Source: Microbacterium sp. MYb66
GTDB taxonomy: Bacteria; Actinomycetota; Actinomycetes; Actinomycetales; Microbacteriaceae
NCBI RefSeq assembly: GCF_002979435.1
Contig: NZ_PCOV01000005.1
Span: forward strand, 124,001 to 188,000
Reading direction: 5' to 3'
Length of the DNA: 64,000 nt
Under the pieces are notes generated by a model. It saw nothing but the letters and a program-made list of their open reading frames with translations. It did not search any database and had not been told where the DNA came from. This document shows positions 1 through 9,297 of the stretch, one piece after another. Position 1 is the stretch's first letter. Each line of letters begins with the position of its first letter. The translations under genes were made by a program, and so were the position numbers.

Positions 1-287
1 AGACGATCGACCCTGATCGGGAGCTCGGCGTGCAGGGGGCAGGCCTCTCGGGCGGTCAGGCGCAGCGCGTCGCGGTCGCCAGAGCTCTGTACCGCCACGC
101 CTCCGCCCCTGGCCGAGTGCTCGCGCTCGACGAGCCCTCCAGCGCGCTCGACGGTGAGACCGAGGCACGGCTGTGGCGGTCGCTGCGGGAACGCGCGGAT
201 GCCGGGGCGACGATCCTCCTCGTCTCCCACCGCCGCACCGCGCGCGAGATCGCGGATCAGGTCGTGGCGCTGGGGGTGAGCGCATGA
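1..287 (+). CDS. cydD: CydD, ATP-binding end of a CydDC exporter subunit (5' truncated)
   Basis: Only the C-terminal ~95 residues lie in the window; the gene begins upstream. The visible part is the end of an ABC ATPase domain: signature LSGGQAQR, Walker B ending LALDEP, D-loop SALD and the switch histidine in VSH. It ends in an ATGA overlap with a second full-length exporter half. That arrangement is typical of cydD-cydC, whose heterodimer exports cysteine/glutathione and is needed to assemble cytochrome bd oxidase. The CydD name rests on this context, since the membrane domain cannot be seen. Confidence 0.75.
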   Translation, partial: TIDPDRELGVQGAGLSGGQAQRVAVARALYRHASAPGRVLALDEPSSALDGETEARLWRSLRERADAGATILLVSHRRTAREIADQVVALGVSA

Positions 288-1972
288 GCATTCGGCAGAC
301 GCCGGAACGCCGGGAGGGGCGCAGTCGGCGGGTTCGCAGCATCCTTCGGCTCGCGCAGCCGCCGGTCGGCCGCTTCGTCCCCGGCCTCATCTGGGGGATG
401 CTGTCCGCCGCGGCCGCGGTGAGCCTGCTCGCGGTCAGCGGCTGGCTGATCGTGAGCGCCTCGATCGTCGACTCGCTCGTTCCGCTCTCGATCGCGGTCG
501 TCGGCGTGCGCTTCTTCGCGGTGTCGCGTGCGGTGACCCGCTACCTGGAGCGGCTGAGCGGCCACGACGCCGCGCTGCGCCAGCTCTCCTCGACCCGCGC
601 CGACATGGTGCGACGCCTGATCCCGCTCTCTCCGGCCGGGTTGGGGTCCACGGACCGCGGCCAGGTGCTCACCGCACTCGTGGACGACGTCGAGAACCTG
701 CAGAACCTGCCGCTGCGGGTGGTGCAGCCGCTCGGAGTCGCGGCGCTCGTCGCCCTCGGCGCCGTCGGGTTCATCGCCTTCGTCTCCCCGCCGGCCGCCC
801 TCGCCCTCGCCGCGTGCCTCGTGATCGCGGGCGCCGCGGCGATCGGGCTCGGGTGGGTCTTCGGCTCGCGTGCCGAGGCTCTCGTCTCCGCCCGCCGGGC
901 CGAGCTCTCCGCCGCCCTCGTCGACTACTTCGGCAGCCTCGACGTGCTCCTCGCGTACGGCGCCGAGGAGCAGGCGCGCGCACGCATCCAGGCCGCGGAT
1001 GCCGCGCTTCGGCGCGTGGTCGACCGCGCCTCGCTCGCACAGGCCGTCGCCGCCGGCGTGGTCTCCGCGGTCGCCGGCGCTGCCTCGGTCTGGGCGCTCG
1101 CCGCGGCCGCTCCCGGACTCGTCGACGGCTCGATCGACGGACCCTGGCTGGCTGTGGCCGTGCTCGTGCCGATGGTGGTGTTCGAGATCTTCGGCGCGGT
1201 ACCGGTGGCCGCGGCATCCTGGCGGAGCGTGCGGTCGAGTGCGGAGCGCATCGTCGACGTGCTGCCGGAGCGGATGCCGCCGGAGCTGCGGCCAGACGCC
1301 GGTGACGAGATCGAGATCGACGGCACTCCGGCGCTGCGGCTGCGCGGTGTCCGTGCGAACTGGCCGGGCGGTGCGCCTGCGCTGAAGGGAGTGGACCTCG
1401 ACCTCCGCCCCGGAGAGCGGGTGCTGGTCGCGGGGCCGAGCGGTGCGGGCAAGAGCTCGCTGGCCGCAGCCCTCGTCGGTTTCCTGCGCGTCGACGGCGA
1501 GTATCTGGTCGGCGGTCGCGAGGCCTCGGCACTCTCCGGACCGGCACTGCGGCGGATCATCGGACTCTGCGAGCAGAGCCCTCAGCTGTTCGACGAGGAC
1601 ATCCGCCAGAACCTGCTGTTCGCGCGCGACAGCGCGACCGACGCCGAGCTGCACGACGTGCTCGAGCGCGTGGGTCTCGGGGACTGGGTGCGCGAGCGCG
1701 GTGGTCTCGACGCCCGAGTCGGCGACCGTGGGGCGCTGGTGTCGGGCGGACAGGCGCAGCGGATCTCGCTCGCCCGCGCACTGCTGCGCGGCTTCCCGGT
1801 GCTGGTCCTCGACGAGCCGACGGCGGGGGTCGACCCGGAAGCATCCGATGCGCTGCTGCGCGACCTGCTGCAGGCCGCGGGCGACCAGTCGGTGCTGCTG
1901 ATCTCGCATGTCGCGCCGCCCGCGGGAACCGTCGAGCGCACCGTGCGGATCGAGGACGGGCGCACCGTCTGA
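284..1972 (+). CDS. cydC: CydC, thiol reductant ABC exporter subunit
   Basis: 562 residues, the normal length for a half-transporter with membrane and ATPase domains fused. About residues 25-330 form the six-helix exporter membrane domain. The ATPase domain follows, with Walker A GPSGAGKSS near residue 385, signature VSGGQAQR (V in place of the usual L), Walker B VLVLDEP and H-loop SH. The ATG overlaps the preceding stop as ATGA, so translation is probably coupled to cydD. Known role of the family: export of low-molecular-weight thiols for cytochrome bd assembly. The cydAB genes would be expected just upstream of the window. Confidence 0.85.
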   Translation: MSIRQTPERREGRSRRVRSILRLAQPPVGRFVPGLIWGMLSAAAAVSLLAVSGWLIVSASIVDSLVPLSIAVVGVRFFAVSRAVTRYLERLSGHDAALRQLSSTRADMVRRLIPLSPAGLGSTDRGQVLTALVDDVENLQNLPLRVVQPLGVAALVALGAVGFIAFVSPPAALALAACLVIAGAAAIGLGWVFGSRAEALVSARRAELSAALVDYFGSLDVLLAYGAEEQARARIQAADAALRRVVDRASLAQAVAAGVVSAVAGAASVWALAAAAPGLVDGSIDGPWLAVAVLVPMVVFEIFGAVPVAAASWRSVRSSAERIVDVLPERMPPELRPDAGDEIEIDGTPALRLRGVRANWPGGAPALKGVDLDLRPGERVLVAGPSGAGKSSLAAALVGFLRVDGEYLVGGREASALSGPALRRIIGLCEQSPQLFDEDIRQNLLFARDSATDAELHDVLERVGLGDWVRERGGLDARVGDRGALVSGGQAQRISLARALLRGFPVLVLDEPTAGVDPEASDALLRDLLQAAGDQSVLLISHVAPPAGTVERTVRIEDGRTV

Positions 1973-1985
1973 GGGCGCCCGTCCT
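1953..1985. terminator. Hairpin between convergent cydC and manD
   Basis: An exact 11-bp inverted repeat (1953-1963 with 1975-1985) and an 11-nt loop straddle the cydC stop codon and end six bases before the manD stop. There is no T-run on either side. The position between converging genes suggests a bidirectional terminator or 3' end-protecting hairpin. Confidence 0.5.
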
Positions 1986-1990
1986 GGGGC

Positions 1991-3220
1991 TCACCAGTCG
2001 TGCACGGTCCCGTCGAGCAGGCGGTTCACCGGCAGGTAGGCCTTGGTGTACTCGTGGCCGGCCGCGGCATCCTCGTCGAGCTCGACGCCCAGGCCCGGCT
2101 GGTCGCCCGGGTGCAGGAAGCCCCGGTCGAACGTGAACGACGTCTGGAACACCTCGAGAGTCTGCTCATTGTGCGGCATGTACTCCTGGATGCCGAAGTT
2201 GTGGATCGCAAGGTCGAGGTGCAGGGCGGCGGCCATGCCGACGGGCGAGATGTCGGTCGGACCGTGGATTCCGGAGCGGATGCCGTAGATCGCCGCGAAG
2301 TCGAGCAGCTTCTTCATCGCGGTGATGCCACCGGTGTGGGTGACCGCGGAGCGCACGTAGTCGATCAGTCGCTCGGTGATGAGGGTCTGGTAGTCGAACA
2401 CCGTGTTGAAGACCTCGCCGATCGCGAGGGGAGTGGTGGAGTGCTGGCGTACGAGGCGCAGCGCCGACTGGTCCTCTCCGGGCGTGCAGTCCTCGAGCCA
2501 GAACAGGTCGTAGGGCTCGATGTCCTTCGCGAACCGGGCGGCTTCGATCGGCGACATCCGGTGGTGGCCGTCGTGCAGGATGCGCAGGTCTGTGCCGAAG
2601 TCCTCGCGGATCTTCGCGAAGACACCGGGCATGTGGTTGAGGTACGTGCGGGTGTCCCAGCGCTCCTCGGTCGGACGACCGTTCTCGGCGCGCTTGGCGG
2701 GCTCGTAGTCGTAACGCACGCCGGGGCCGGTCGCCGAGACGCCGTAGATCTGGCCGAGGCCGGGCACACCGGTCTGCACGCGTACGGCGGTGTAGCCGAG
2801 TTCTTCGTAGCCGGTGATCGCGTTCTTGAGGGCGGCGTAGTCGGTGCCCGAGGCGTGCGCGTAGACACGGACGCCCTCGCGGCTGGCGCCTCCGAGCAGC
2901 TGGTACAGCGGCATCCCGGCCTTCTTGGCCTTGATGTCCCACAGCGCCATGTCGACCGCGGCGATCGCCGCCATCGTGACCGGGCCGCGGCGCCAGTAGG
3001 GCCCGCGGTAGAGGTACTGCCAGGTGTCTTCGATGCGGTCTTCGTCGCGCCCGATGAGGGTCGAGGCGACGTGGTCGGAGAGGTAGGAGGCGACGGCGAG
3101 CTCGCGACCGTTGAGGGTGGCATCACCCCACCCGACGATCCCGTCGGAGGTCGTGATCTTGAGCGTGACGAAATTGCGTCCCGGGCTGGTGATGATGACG
3201 TCGACGAGCTCGATGGTCAT
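1991..3220 (-). CDS. manD: D-mannonate dehydratase (ManD, enolase superfamily)
   Basis: 409 residues, full length for the ManD/RspA group. Metal ligands are D217 (HDGHH), E243 (WLEDC) and E269 (AIGEV). H219, R147 and Y159 occupy the catalytic positions known from characterised ManD enzymes, and a second conserved histidine lies in GIHGPTD. The expected reaction is D-mannonate to 2-keto-3-deoxy-D-gluconate plus water. Some ManD relatives are slow or act on gluconate, so exact activity is unproven. It is the last gene of the uxuB/dehydrogenase/MFS operon, from which an intergenic hairpin separates it. The next two catabolic steps (KDG kinase and aldolase) are not in the window. Confidence 0.85.
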   Translation of the reverse strand: MTIELVDVIITSPGRNFVTLKITTSDGIVGWGDATLNGRELAVASYLSDHVASTLIGRDEDRIEDTWQYLYRGPYWRRGPVTMAAIAAVDMALWDIKAKKAGMPLYQLLGGASREGVRVYAHASGTDYAALKNAITGYEELGYTAVRVQTGVPGLGQIYGVSATGPGVRYDYEPAKRAENGRPTEERWDTRTYLNHMPGVFAKIREDFGTDLRILHDGHHRMSPIEAARFAKDIEPYDLFWLEDCTPGEDQSALRLVRQHSTTPLAIGEVFNTVFDYQTLITERLIDYVRSAVTHTGGITAMKKLLDFAAIYGIRSGIHGPTDISPVGMAAALHLDLAIHNFGIQEYMPHNEQTLEVFQTSFTFDRGFLHPGDQPGLGVELDEDAAAGHEYTKAYLPVNRLLDGTVHDW

Positions 3221-3240
3221 GTCATATTCCTCGTTGTGGT

Positions 3241-3271
3241 GGGGGCGGCCGTGCAGATGACGGCCGCCCCC
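3241..3271 (-). terminator. Intergenic hairpin between MFS gene and manD
   Basis: Perfect 12-bp G/C inverted repeat (3241-3252 with 3260-3271), 7-nt loop, in the 79-bp gap between two genes read on the minus strand. No T-tract follows on that strand, so it may attenuate or stabilise the transcript rather than fully terminate it. Confidence 0.45.
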
Positions 3272-3299
3272 GGCGTGATGGTTGTCGGTGGGGTCCGGG

Positions 3300-4700
3300 T
3301 CACATGGCGGCGCGCGGATCGGTGAGATCGCGCCCCGTCCACTCCGGTGCCCAGATGGCGGCGGCGAGCGCCGATGCGGTGAAGACGCCCATGAGCACCA
3401 TCACCGGGATGATGCTGCCGGTCGTCGCCGAGACCCAGGCCGCCACGATGATCGGACCGATGCCGGTGGCGATGATGGCCGCGATCTCACGCACCATGGC
3501 GGTGAGCGTGTAGCGGTTGCGCGCGCCGAAGATCTCGGGGATCGAGATGTTCTCCATCGACGCGAGGCCGAGGACCGAGATGTTGTGGATCAGGGCGTAG
3601 CCGACGAAGACCCAGACGACCTCGGCCGTGTTGATCATGAGCAGCGTGGGCACGATCAGCAGGAGCGACAGCGACGTCATGATGATGTACATGCGGCGGC
3701 GACCGAACCGGTCACCGAGGAGACCCATGAGCGGGATCGTGAGGAATCCGATCAGCGACGAGACGATCACGACCTCGGGGCCGACCTCCTTCGACATCGC
3801 GAGGGTGATCGTGATGAACGAGATCAGGTAGGTCTGCACGAGGCCCGAGTTGCCGGCCTGACCGAAGCGCAGGAAGAACGAGACGATGATCGCCTTGATG
3901 GGCTTGCGCTCGAGCGACTCGAGCGTGCGGATGTCGTTGGTCTCCGTGGCGAGCTTGACGACCTCGTCCCGGGAGAGGGCCTTGCCGTCGACGACGTCGA
4001 CGCGCTCCTCGAAGACCGGGCTCTCCTTGAGGTTGAAGCGTACCCACAGGGCGAACAGCATGATCACGGCGCTGCCGATGAACGGGATGCGCCAGCCCCA
4101 CTCGATGACGTCGCTCTCGAGCATGACGGCGAGGAGGATCGCCCAGATCGCCGAGGCGAACAGGGTGCCGCAGTTGGTGCCGAGGGCGACCAGCGAGGCG
4201 ATGACGCCGCGACGGTTGGTGGGGGCGTACTCGGAGAGCATGACACCCGCACCCGAGATCTCGGCGCCGGCGCCGAAGCCCTGGGCGAGCCGCAGGATGA
4301 CGAGGAGGATCGGAGCGAGGATGCCGACCTGCTGGTAGGTGGGGAGGAAACCGATCAGTGTGGTCGCCGCGCCCATCAGCAGGATCGTGTAGAACAGCAC
4401 CTTGCGGCGTCCGACGCGGTCGCCGATGCGGGCGAAGACGAACGCGCCGACCGGGCGAGCGATGTAGCCGACGCCGTAGGTGGCCATGGCCAGGACGACC
4501 GCCATCCCGGGGTCCTCTCCGGCGAAGAACAGCTGGCTGAAGACCAGGGCTGCGGCCAGGGAGTACAACTGGAAGTCCATGAACTCCAGGGCGGTGCCGA
4601 GCCAGCCGGAGACGGCGGCGCGGACGAGGTCGCCCATCGAGCGCGTGGCGGTGGGCGGGGGAGCCGGGGCATCCACGCCGGGGACGGATGTGCTGCTCAT
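3300..4700 (-). CDS. MFS transporter, metabolite:H+ symporter type
   Basis: 466 residues with twelve predicted membrane helices. The loop motif GDRVGRR after helix 2 and a second copy GDRFGRRR in the middle loop mark the metabolite:H+ symporter branch of the major facilitator superfamily. The start chosen is the ATG with a well-placed GAAGGAG seven bases upstream; the frame is open for 56 codons further but that stretch is unlike any transporter. It sits between the 5-dehydrogenase and manD genes, so the likely substrate is a hexonate or hexuronate (gulonate, idonate, mannonate or fructuronate). Substrate is inference from neighbours. Confidence 0.8.
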   Translation of the reverse strand: MSSTSVPGVDAPAPPPTATRSMGDLVRAAVSGWLGTALEFMDFQLYSLAAALVFSQLFFAGEDPGMAVVLAMATYGVGYIARPVGAFVFARIGDRVGRRKVLFYTILLMGAATTLIGFLPTYQQVGILAPILLVILRLAQGFGAGAEISGAGVMLSEYAPTNRRGVIASLVALGTNCGTLFASAIWAILLAVMLESDVIEWGWRIPFIGSAVIMLFALWVRFNLKESPVFEERVDVVDGKALSRDEVVKLATETNDIRTLESLERKPIKAIIVSFFLRFGQAGNSGLVQTYLISFITITLAMSKEVGPEVVIVSSLIGFLTIPLMGLLGDRFGRRRMYIIMTSLSLLLIVPTLLMINTAEVVWVFVGYALIHNISVLGLASMENISIPEIFGARNRYTLTAMVREIAAIIATGIGPIIVAAWVSATTGSIIPVMVLMGVFTASALAAAIWAPEWTGRDLTDPRAAM

Positions 4701-4758
4701 CGGATTACTCCTTCGTAGTGATGTGCGCAGGGGGAGCGCGGGGCAGTGCGTGTTCGTG

Positions 4759-5763
4759 TCAGAGGGACAGGAGGACCTTCGCCGAGGCGGACGAGTCGCG
4801 GGCGACCTCGAACGCGTGGACGGCGTCGGACGCCGGGATGACATGCGAGATGACCGGGTCGAGAGCATCCGATTCGGCGAGCATCCGCACCGCGTCGTCG
4901 ATCTCGGTGGAGAAGCGGAAGGCGCCGCGGATGGTGAGCTCCTTCGCCAGCATCGGCGCGAGGTTCACAGCGGTGTCGGCGTTCGGGAGCATCCCGACCT
5001 GCACGATCGTGCCGGTGCGGCGGGCGGCCCGGACGGCCTGCGTCAGAGCCGCGCCGACGCCGGAGCACTCGAAGACCACGTCGTACGACTCGTCCTCGAT
5101 GGTGTCGCGGCCGACGAGCGAGACCTCGGTCGCGCCGAGGGACTGCGCGCGGTCGAGCGGCTCGGGGCGCACGTCGCTCGCGCCGACGACCGCGGCGCCC
5201 GCGTGCACGGCGGCCGCGACGACGAGGAGGCCGATCGGACCGGCGCCGATCACGAGCACGCGGAGGCCCGTGATGTCGCCGGCGAGGCCCACGGCATGGA
5301 GCGCGACGGCGAGAGGCTCGGCGAGGGCGGCGCGCTCGAGGGGCAGGCCCTCGGGGAGCACGCGGATCATGTGCTCCTCGACGATCAGCAGCTCGGATGC
5401 TCCGCCCTGACGGTGCGGGTTCGCCGCGGCACTGCCGAGGTAGTCGCCGCCGGGGCGCAGATGCGGGCGCTCCTCCAGGCCGGGGGCAGAGGCACCGTAT
5501 CGGGCGGGGTGCACCGTGACCGGAGTGCCGGGGGCGAGACGGCCGGACGGGTCGAGGTCGACGACGCCGGAGAGCTCGTGGCCGGGGACCAGGGGCTCGC
5601 GGATCGTGTACTCGCCGTTCGCGCCGTGGAAGTAGTAGTGCAGGTCGGAGCCGCAGATGCCGACGAAGCCGACGCGCAGCCGCACCTCGCCCGGGCGGGG
5701 TTCCGGAGCATCCCGGTCGTCCCAGCGGATGTCTTCCTTGCCGTGGATGACGAGCGACTTCAT
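4759..5763 (-). CDS. Zinc-type L-gulonate/L-idonate 5-dehydrogenase-like enzyme
   Basis: 334 residues, medium-chain dehydrogenase family. The catalytic zinc site is present (C in GICGSD, HE in PGHEL), as is the nucleotide-binding glycine motif GAGPIG. The loop that holds four structural-zinc cysteines in the L-idonate dehydrogenase group has none here, so the structural zinc is lost. The start has GGAGG upstream and overlaps the uxuB stop as ATGA. RspB-type relatives paired with ManD oxidise L-gulonate to D-fructuronate, which UxuB then reduces to D-mannonate. That is the best fit; L-idonate or D-mannonate 5-dehydrogenase remain possible. Confidence 0.75.
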   Translation of the reverse strand: MKSLVIHGKEDIRWDDRDAPEPRPGEVRLRVGFVGICGSDLHYYFHGANGEYTIREPLVPGHELSGVVDLDPSGRLAPGTPVTVHPARYGASAPGLEERPHLRPGGDYLGSAAANPHRQGGASELLIVEEHMIRVLPEGLPLERAALAEPLAVALHAVGLAGDITGLRVLVIGAGPIGLLVVAAAVHAGAAVVGASDVRPEPLDRAQSLGATEVSLVGRDTIEDESYDVVFECSGVGAALTQAVRAARRTGTIVQVGMLPNADTAVNLAPMLAKELTIRGAFRFSTEIDDAVRMLAESDALDPVISHVIPASDAVHAFEVARDSSASAKVLLSL

Positions 5764-7304
5764 CGTCGTCCCTCCTTCGTGTTCATGGGGTTCGTCTCGA
5801 GCATGCTCTCCTCCGCCGACGAGACGGCATCGGAGAGGGCGGCATCGACGCCGCGGCGGCGGATCGTGTCGACGAGCTCGCCGACCCGGGCGATGAACGC
5901 GTCCTGGTGGGCGAGCTCGGCGCCGAACAGCTGCAGGTCGGTGATCACCCGTCGGGCGAGCTCGGCCCCGTCGCGCACCGAGGCGGAGAAGCCGGCGAGG
6001 CGTTCGCGGGCCGGGTCGGTCATCGACGCGGCGTGCGTGCCCGGGTCGAAACCGGGGAGCGGGGCGAGGCAGGACAGGTATCCGGCGACGGTGAGGGCGA
6101 TCAGGTGCGGCATCCGTCCCTGTCCGAGGGCGAGCAGGGCGGGCTCCGGGATGCGCTGGCGCAGCTTCACCGACCCGTCGGAGCCGACCTGGGCGGTGCG
6201 GTGGCCGAGAGCGCTGTTGCCCCAGCGCTCGAACAGCTCGGCCTCGTAGGCGCGGATGTCGACGTCGGCGGGCACCTCGACCGAGGGCTCGTACTCGCCG
6301 CGCATGACCGCGCGCGCGGCATCCGCGATCCGGTCGATGCCGATGGCCTCGGGGATGGTGCCGACGCCGCGGAGCGCACCCAGGTAGGCGATGAGGGAAT
6401 GTGTGCCGTTGAGCAGCCGAACCTTCATCTGCTCGTAGCGGCCCACCTCGTCGGTGAAGACGGCGCCGCCGGCCTCCCACGAGGGGCGTCCGCCGGCGAA
6501 GCGGTCTTCGATGGCCCACATCGTGAAGGGCTCGCCCGGAACGGGGATCCCGTCGTGGGCGCCAAGGAGTGCCGCGACCTCGTCGCGCAGCTGGGGGGTG
6601 GTCGAGGGGACGATGCGGTCGACCATGCTCGAGGGGAACGTCACGCCGCGGTCGAGGAACGCGAGGGCCTCGGATGCCTCCCCGGCGGGGAGTGCGTGCA
6701 GGAACTCACGCACGAGCTTCTCGGTGTGCTCGCCGTTGGAGGCGAGATTGTCGCAGCTGAGGATGGAGAGGGGGGACCCGCCGGCGGCGGCGCGGGCCTG
6801 AATGCCACGGGCGAGCTGGCCGATCGTGGATCGTGGAGCCCCGCCCTGCAGGTCGGCACGCACGATCGGATCGTCGAGGTCGAGGTGCTGCGTGGCGGGG
6901 GAGTAGCTGTAGCCGTTCTCGGTGACGGTGAGCGTCACGATGCGGATGCCGCTGTCGGCGATCTGCGAGACGACGCGCTCGGGGTGCTCGGCGCCGACGA
7001 ATGCGTCGGTGTGCACGCCGGGGATGGCGAGCGAGGTTCCGGAGGGAGAGATCGTGGCGACCGAGTAGAGGAAGTCCTGTGCCCGCAGGGCGTCAACGAC
7101 GGTGCGCGAGCGGGAGGCGACGCCGACGATGCCCCAGTCTCCGCCGTCCTGCTGGATCGCGGCCGCGGTGTACATCGCCTGGTGTGCTCGGTGGAAGCTG
7201 CCGAGGCCCAGGTGCAGGATGCCTGCGCCAGTGGGGGAGACCAGCGGAGCGGTGGCTGCGGGGGTGGCGCGGCTCAGGATCCGGAGATCGGCGTTGATCG
7301 TCAT
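5760..7304 (-). CDS. uxuB: Fructuronate reductase / mannitol dehydrogenase family
   Basis: 514 residues, the usual length for polyol dehydrogenases of this family. The N-terminal nucleotide site reads GLGSFHRAH and the catalytic signature is KVRLLNGTHS. The expected reaction is D-fructuronate plus NADH to D-mannonate, the substrate of ManD three genes downstream. Chosen start: ATG at 7304, because upstream frame extension runs into the divergent lacI promoter region. No Shine-Dalgarno precedes it. A TTGACA box lies on the minus strand at 7335-7340, so a very short or absent leader is likely. A mannitol or tagaturonate dehydrogenase is the main alternative. Confidence 0.8.
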   Translation of the reverse strand: MTINADLRILSRATPAATAPLVSPTGAGILHLGLGSFHRAHQAMYTAAAIQQDGGDWGIVGVASRSRTVVDALRAQDFLYSVATISPSGTSLAIPGVHTDAFVGAEHPERVVSQIADSGIRIVTLTVTENGYSYSPATQHLDLDDPIVRADLQGGAPRSTIGQLARGIQARAAAGGSPLSILSCDNLASNGEHTEKLVREFLHALPAGEASEALAFLDRGVTFPSSMVDRIVPSTTPQLRDEVAALLGAHDGIPVPGEPFTMWAIEDRFAGGRPSWEAGGAVFTDEVGRYEQMKVRLLNGTHSLIAYLGALRGVGTIPEAIGIDRIADAARAVMRGEYEPSVEVPADVDIRAYEAELFERWGNSALGHRTAQVGSDGSVKLRQRIPEPALLALGQGRMPHLIALTVAGYLSCLAPLPGFDPGTHAASMTDPARERLAGFSASVRDGAELARRVITDLQLFGAELAHQDAFIARVGELVDTIRRRGVDAALSDAVSSAEESMLETNPMNTKEGRR

Positions 7305-7395
7305 GTAAAGCAGTGTGTATGAGTTGTACAAACTTGTCAACCCTCTTTCAGTGGGGGCATCGTGCCCTAGGATTGCGGCGAGGCGGGAGGCGAAC
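7305..7395. promoter_or_regulatory. Divergent uxuB/lacI control region
   Basis: Minus-strand -35 TTGACA at 7335-7340, with a weak -10 (CACACT) 17 bp on and seven bases before the uxuB ATG. The exact palindrome TTGTACAA at 7324-7331 lies in the promoter spacer, and a further TTGT half-site at 7334-7337. This is the likely operator of the adjacent LacI regulator or another local repressor. On the plus strand GGGAGG precedes the lacI GTG. Confidence 0.55.
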
Positions 7396-8358
7396 GTGGC
7401 AGCGACACTGACAGACGTGGCTAAGCGCGCCGGCGTGTCCATCGCCACGGCATCCCGGGCCTTCGGGGAGCCCGATCGCCTCGCACCCACCACCCGCGAA
7501 CGCGTGCTCGAAGCGGCCGCCGATCTCGGCTACGCCACTCCTCAGGCCGGCACCGCCACCCGTACCCTCGGCGTCATGGTGCCCGATGTCGCCAACCCGG
7601 TCTACGGCATGCTCCTCAAGGCGATCCAGGGGCAGGCCTGGCACGGACGCCACCGCATCGTCCTGTTCGACGCGGATGAGGATCTGCGCCGGGAGCGCGA
7701 GCAGATCGAGCAGGCGCGCAAGCTCGACGGCATGCTCCTGTGCTCTCCCCGGCTGCCCGACGACGAGGTGATCGCCTTGATCGGCGGCACCCCCACGGTG
7801 GTCATCAACCGCCAGATCGACGGCGTCCCGTGCGTGGTCATGGATGCCGAGCACGGGCCCGCGCAGGCGATCGAGCACCTCGTCGCTCTCGGGCATCGGC
7901 ACCTCGCCTACGCCTCAGGTCCCCTCGGCTCGTGGGCCGATGCGCGCCGCTTCGACACCATCGCCGCGGCCTGCGAACGCCACGGCATCCGCCTCACCCG
8001 CCTCAGCCACCACGCCGCCTCCATCCAAGGCGGGCGCGCCGCCGCAGCGCTCGCCGCCGCCAGCGGGGCCACGGCCGTCGTCGCCTACAACGATCTCGTC
8101 GCGCTGGGTCTCGAGGCCGGGATGCTCGAGCTCGGGCGCACCTGTCCCGACGACATCAGTCTCGTGGGCATCGACGACATCGATCTCGCGGGTGCGGTCA
8201 CTCCGGGGCTCACGACCGTGCAGATGCCGATCGAGCGCAGCGGGGCCCTCGGCGTCGACCTCCTGCTGCAGGCGATCTCGGGCACCGTGATCAGCGACGT
8301 CGCCACCCTGGCCTCGCAGTTGATCGTGCGGTCCTCGACGGCGGCGCCGCGCGCCTAG
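7396..8358 (+). CDS. LacI-family transcriptional regulator
   Basis: 320 residues from a GTG start with GGGAGG upstream; the open frame begins 27 codons earlier but there it has no ribosome site and would misplace the DNA-binding domain. The N-terminus holds the LacI helix-turn-helix (TLTDVAKRAGVS followed by the hinge helix) and the rest is a periplasmic-binding-like effector domain. It is divergent from the sugar-acid operon, so it probably represses that operon and responds to a pathway intermediate such as mannonate, gulonate or fructuronate. Confidence 0.85.
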   Translation: MAATLTDVAKRAGVSIATASRAFGEPDRLAPTTRERVLEAAADLGYATPQAGTATRTLGVMVPDVANPVYGMLLKAIQGQAWHGRHRIVLFDADEDLRREREQIEQARKLDGMLLCSPRLPDDEVIALIGGTPTVVINRQIDGVPCVVMDAEHGPAQAIEHLVALGHRHLAYASGPLGSWADARRFDTIAAACERHGIRLTRLSHHAASIQGGRAAAALAAASGATAVVAYNDLVALGLEAGMLELGRTCPDDISLVGIDDIDLAGAVTPGLTTVQMPIERSGALGVDLLLQAISGTVISDVATLASQLIVRSSTAAPRA

Positions 8359-8390
8359 CCTCTTCGTGCCCCCGCGAGTGTGCGGCGCGG

Positions 8391-9167
8391 TCAGCTGTGC
8401 AGCGCGACGGGCGGTTCCATCACGATGCCCTGCGCCTCGAAAGCGCGGCGGCGTTCCTCGATGCGGCGATGCAGCTCGACCTGCGCGTCGTCGACGAACT
8501 GCGGGTCGAGGTCGACGGTCGGCGGATGCGGGTCGCCGTGGTTCGCGGCGATGTAGGCGTCGAGCTCCGGCCCGCTGGTCCACGAGGTGATGAGCGCGTA
8601 GCGCGGCGCCGCACCGCGGTGCCACACGGCGTGCCAGAAGCGTTGCGTGTCGACGACGATGCGCGATCCCGCGCGCAGCGGCAGGCGGATCTCGGTCGCA
8701 GGGTCGAAGCGGTCGGCGCGCAGGATCAGCATCGACTCGGTGTCGTCGGAGAGGTTGAAGAACCCGCGGACGACCCAGCCGGTGCCCTCTTCGTTGAGGC
8801 GGTTGTTGTCGTCCTGATGCAGGTTGTAGATCGCGTCGGCGTATTCGTTCGGCTGCAGCTCGATCACGCGGCAGCGTCCGATGCCGGCACCCGGCTCCTG
8901 TGCCCGGCGCTGGAGCGTGGGGGCGATCGCCACCTGCGAATCGACCCAGACGCCGTCCTTGTCGGCGCGCGGAGGGGTGTGGTTCCAGAAGCCGTTGCAG
9001 TCGACGTCGCCGGCGTAGCTGGTGAGAGGGGCGAAGCGCGTGATGCCCGACGAGCGCCAGCCGACGTACTCGAGGTCGAGCCACTCGGCCGGATCGGTGG
9101 TCGAGGCGTGATCGTCAAGGACGACGTAGCCGGTGTCGGCCAGTGCCTCGGAGGTGATGAAGCCCAT
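8391..9167 (-). CDS. Putative 2-oxoglutarate/Fe(II)-dependent oxygenase-like protein
   Basis: 258 residues. An H-Q-D triplet (H117, D119, in LHQDD) is followed about 60 residues later by histidines in RFWHAVWH (H179, H183) and an arginine (R189), the spacing of the HxD...H...R metal/2-oxoglutarate site in double-stranded beta-helix oxygenases. The start chosen has GGAAGGAC eight bases upstream; MTGR, 15 codons further up at most, is weaker. Substrate unknown. It converges with lacI and is divergent from the MetE-fold gene. Oxygenase function is inferred only from the residue pattern. Confidence 0.5.
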   Translation of the reverse strand: MGFITSEALADTGYVVLDDHASTTDPAEWLDLEYVGWRSSGITRFAPLTSYAGDVDCNGFWNHTPPRADKDGVWVDSQVAIAPTLQRRAQEPGAGIGRCRVIELQPNEYADAIYNLHQDDNNRLNEEGTGWVVRGFFNLSDDTESMLILRADRFDPATEIRLPLRAGSRIVVDTQRFWHAVWHRGAAPRYALITSWTSGPELDAYIAANHGDPHPPTVDLDPQFVDDAQVELHRRIEERRRAFEAQGIVMEPPVALHS

Positions 9168-9285
9168 GCTGAGCGTCCTTCCCGTCATCGCTGCCCCCAC
9201 AGGCGGCGGGTTCTTAGGCAATCCTAACCCGGTTCGCGGTCGCTCGCTGGGGGCCCTGCCGTGGATAAGCGGCGAGGGCGCTCGA

Positions 9286-9291
9286 TATTCT
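9286..9291 (+). promoter_or_regulatory. -10 element placing transcription start at the ATG of the MetE-fold gene
   Basis: TATTCT lies six bases before the ATG at 9298, the spacing expected when transcription begins at the start codon. GTGGGG between them could alternatively act as a ribosome site. No convincing -35 is seen. Confidence 0.4.
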
Positions 9292-9297
9292 GTGGGG

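Noticed and set aside
3282..4718. 478-codon plus-strand frame opposite the MFS gene
   Set aside because: D/E/R/G-rich antisense shadow of a membrane protein.
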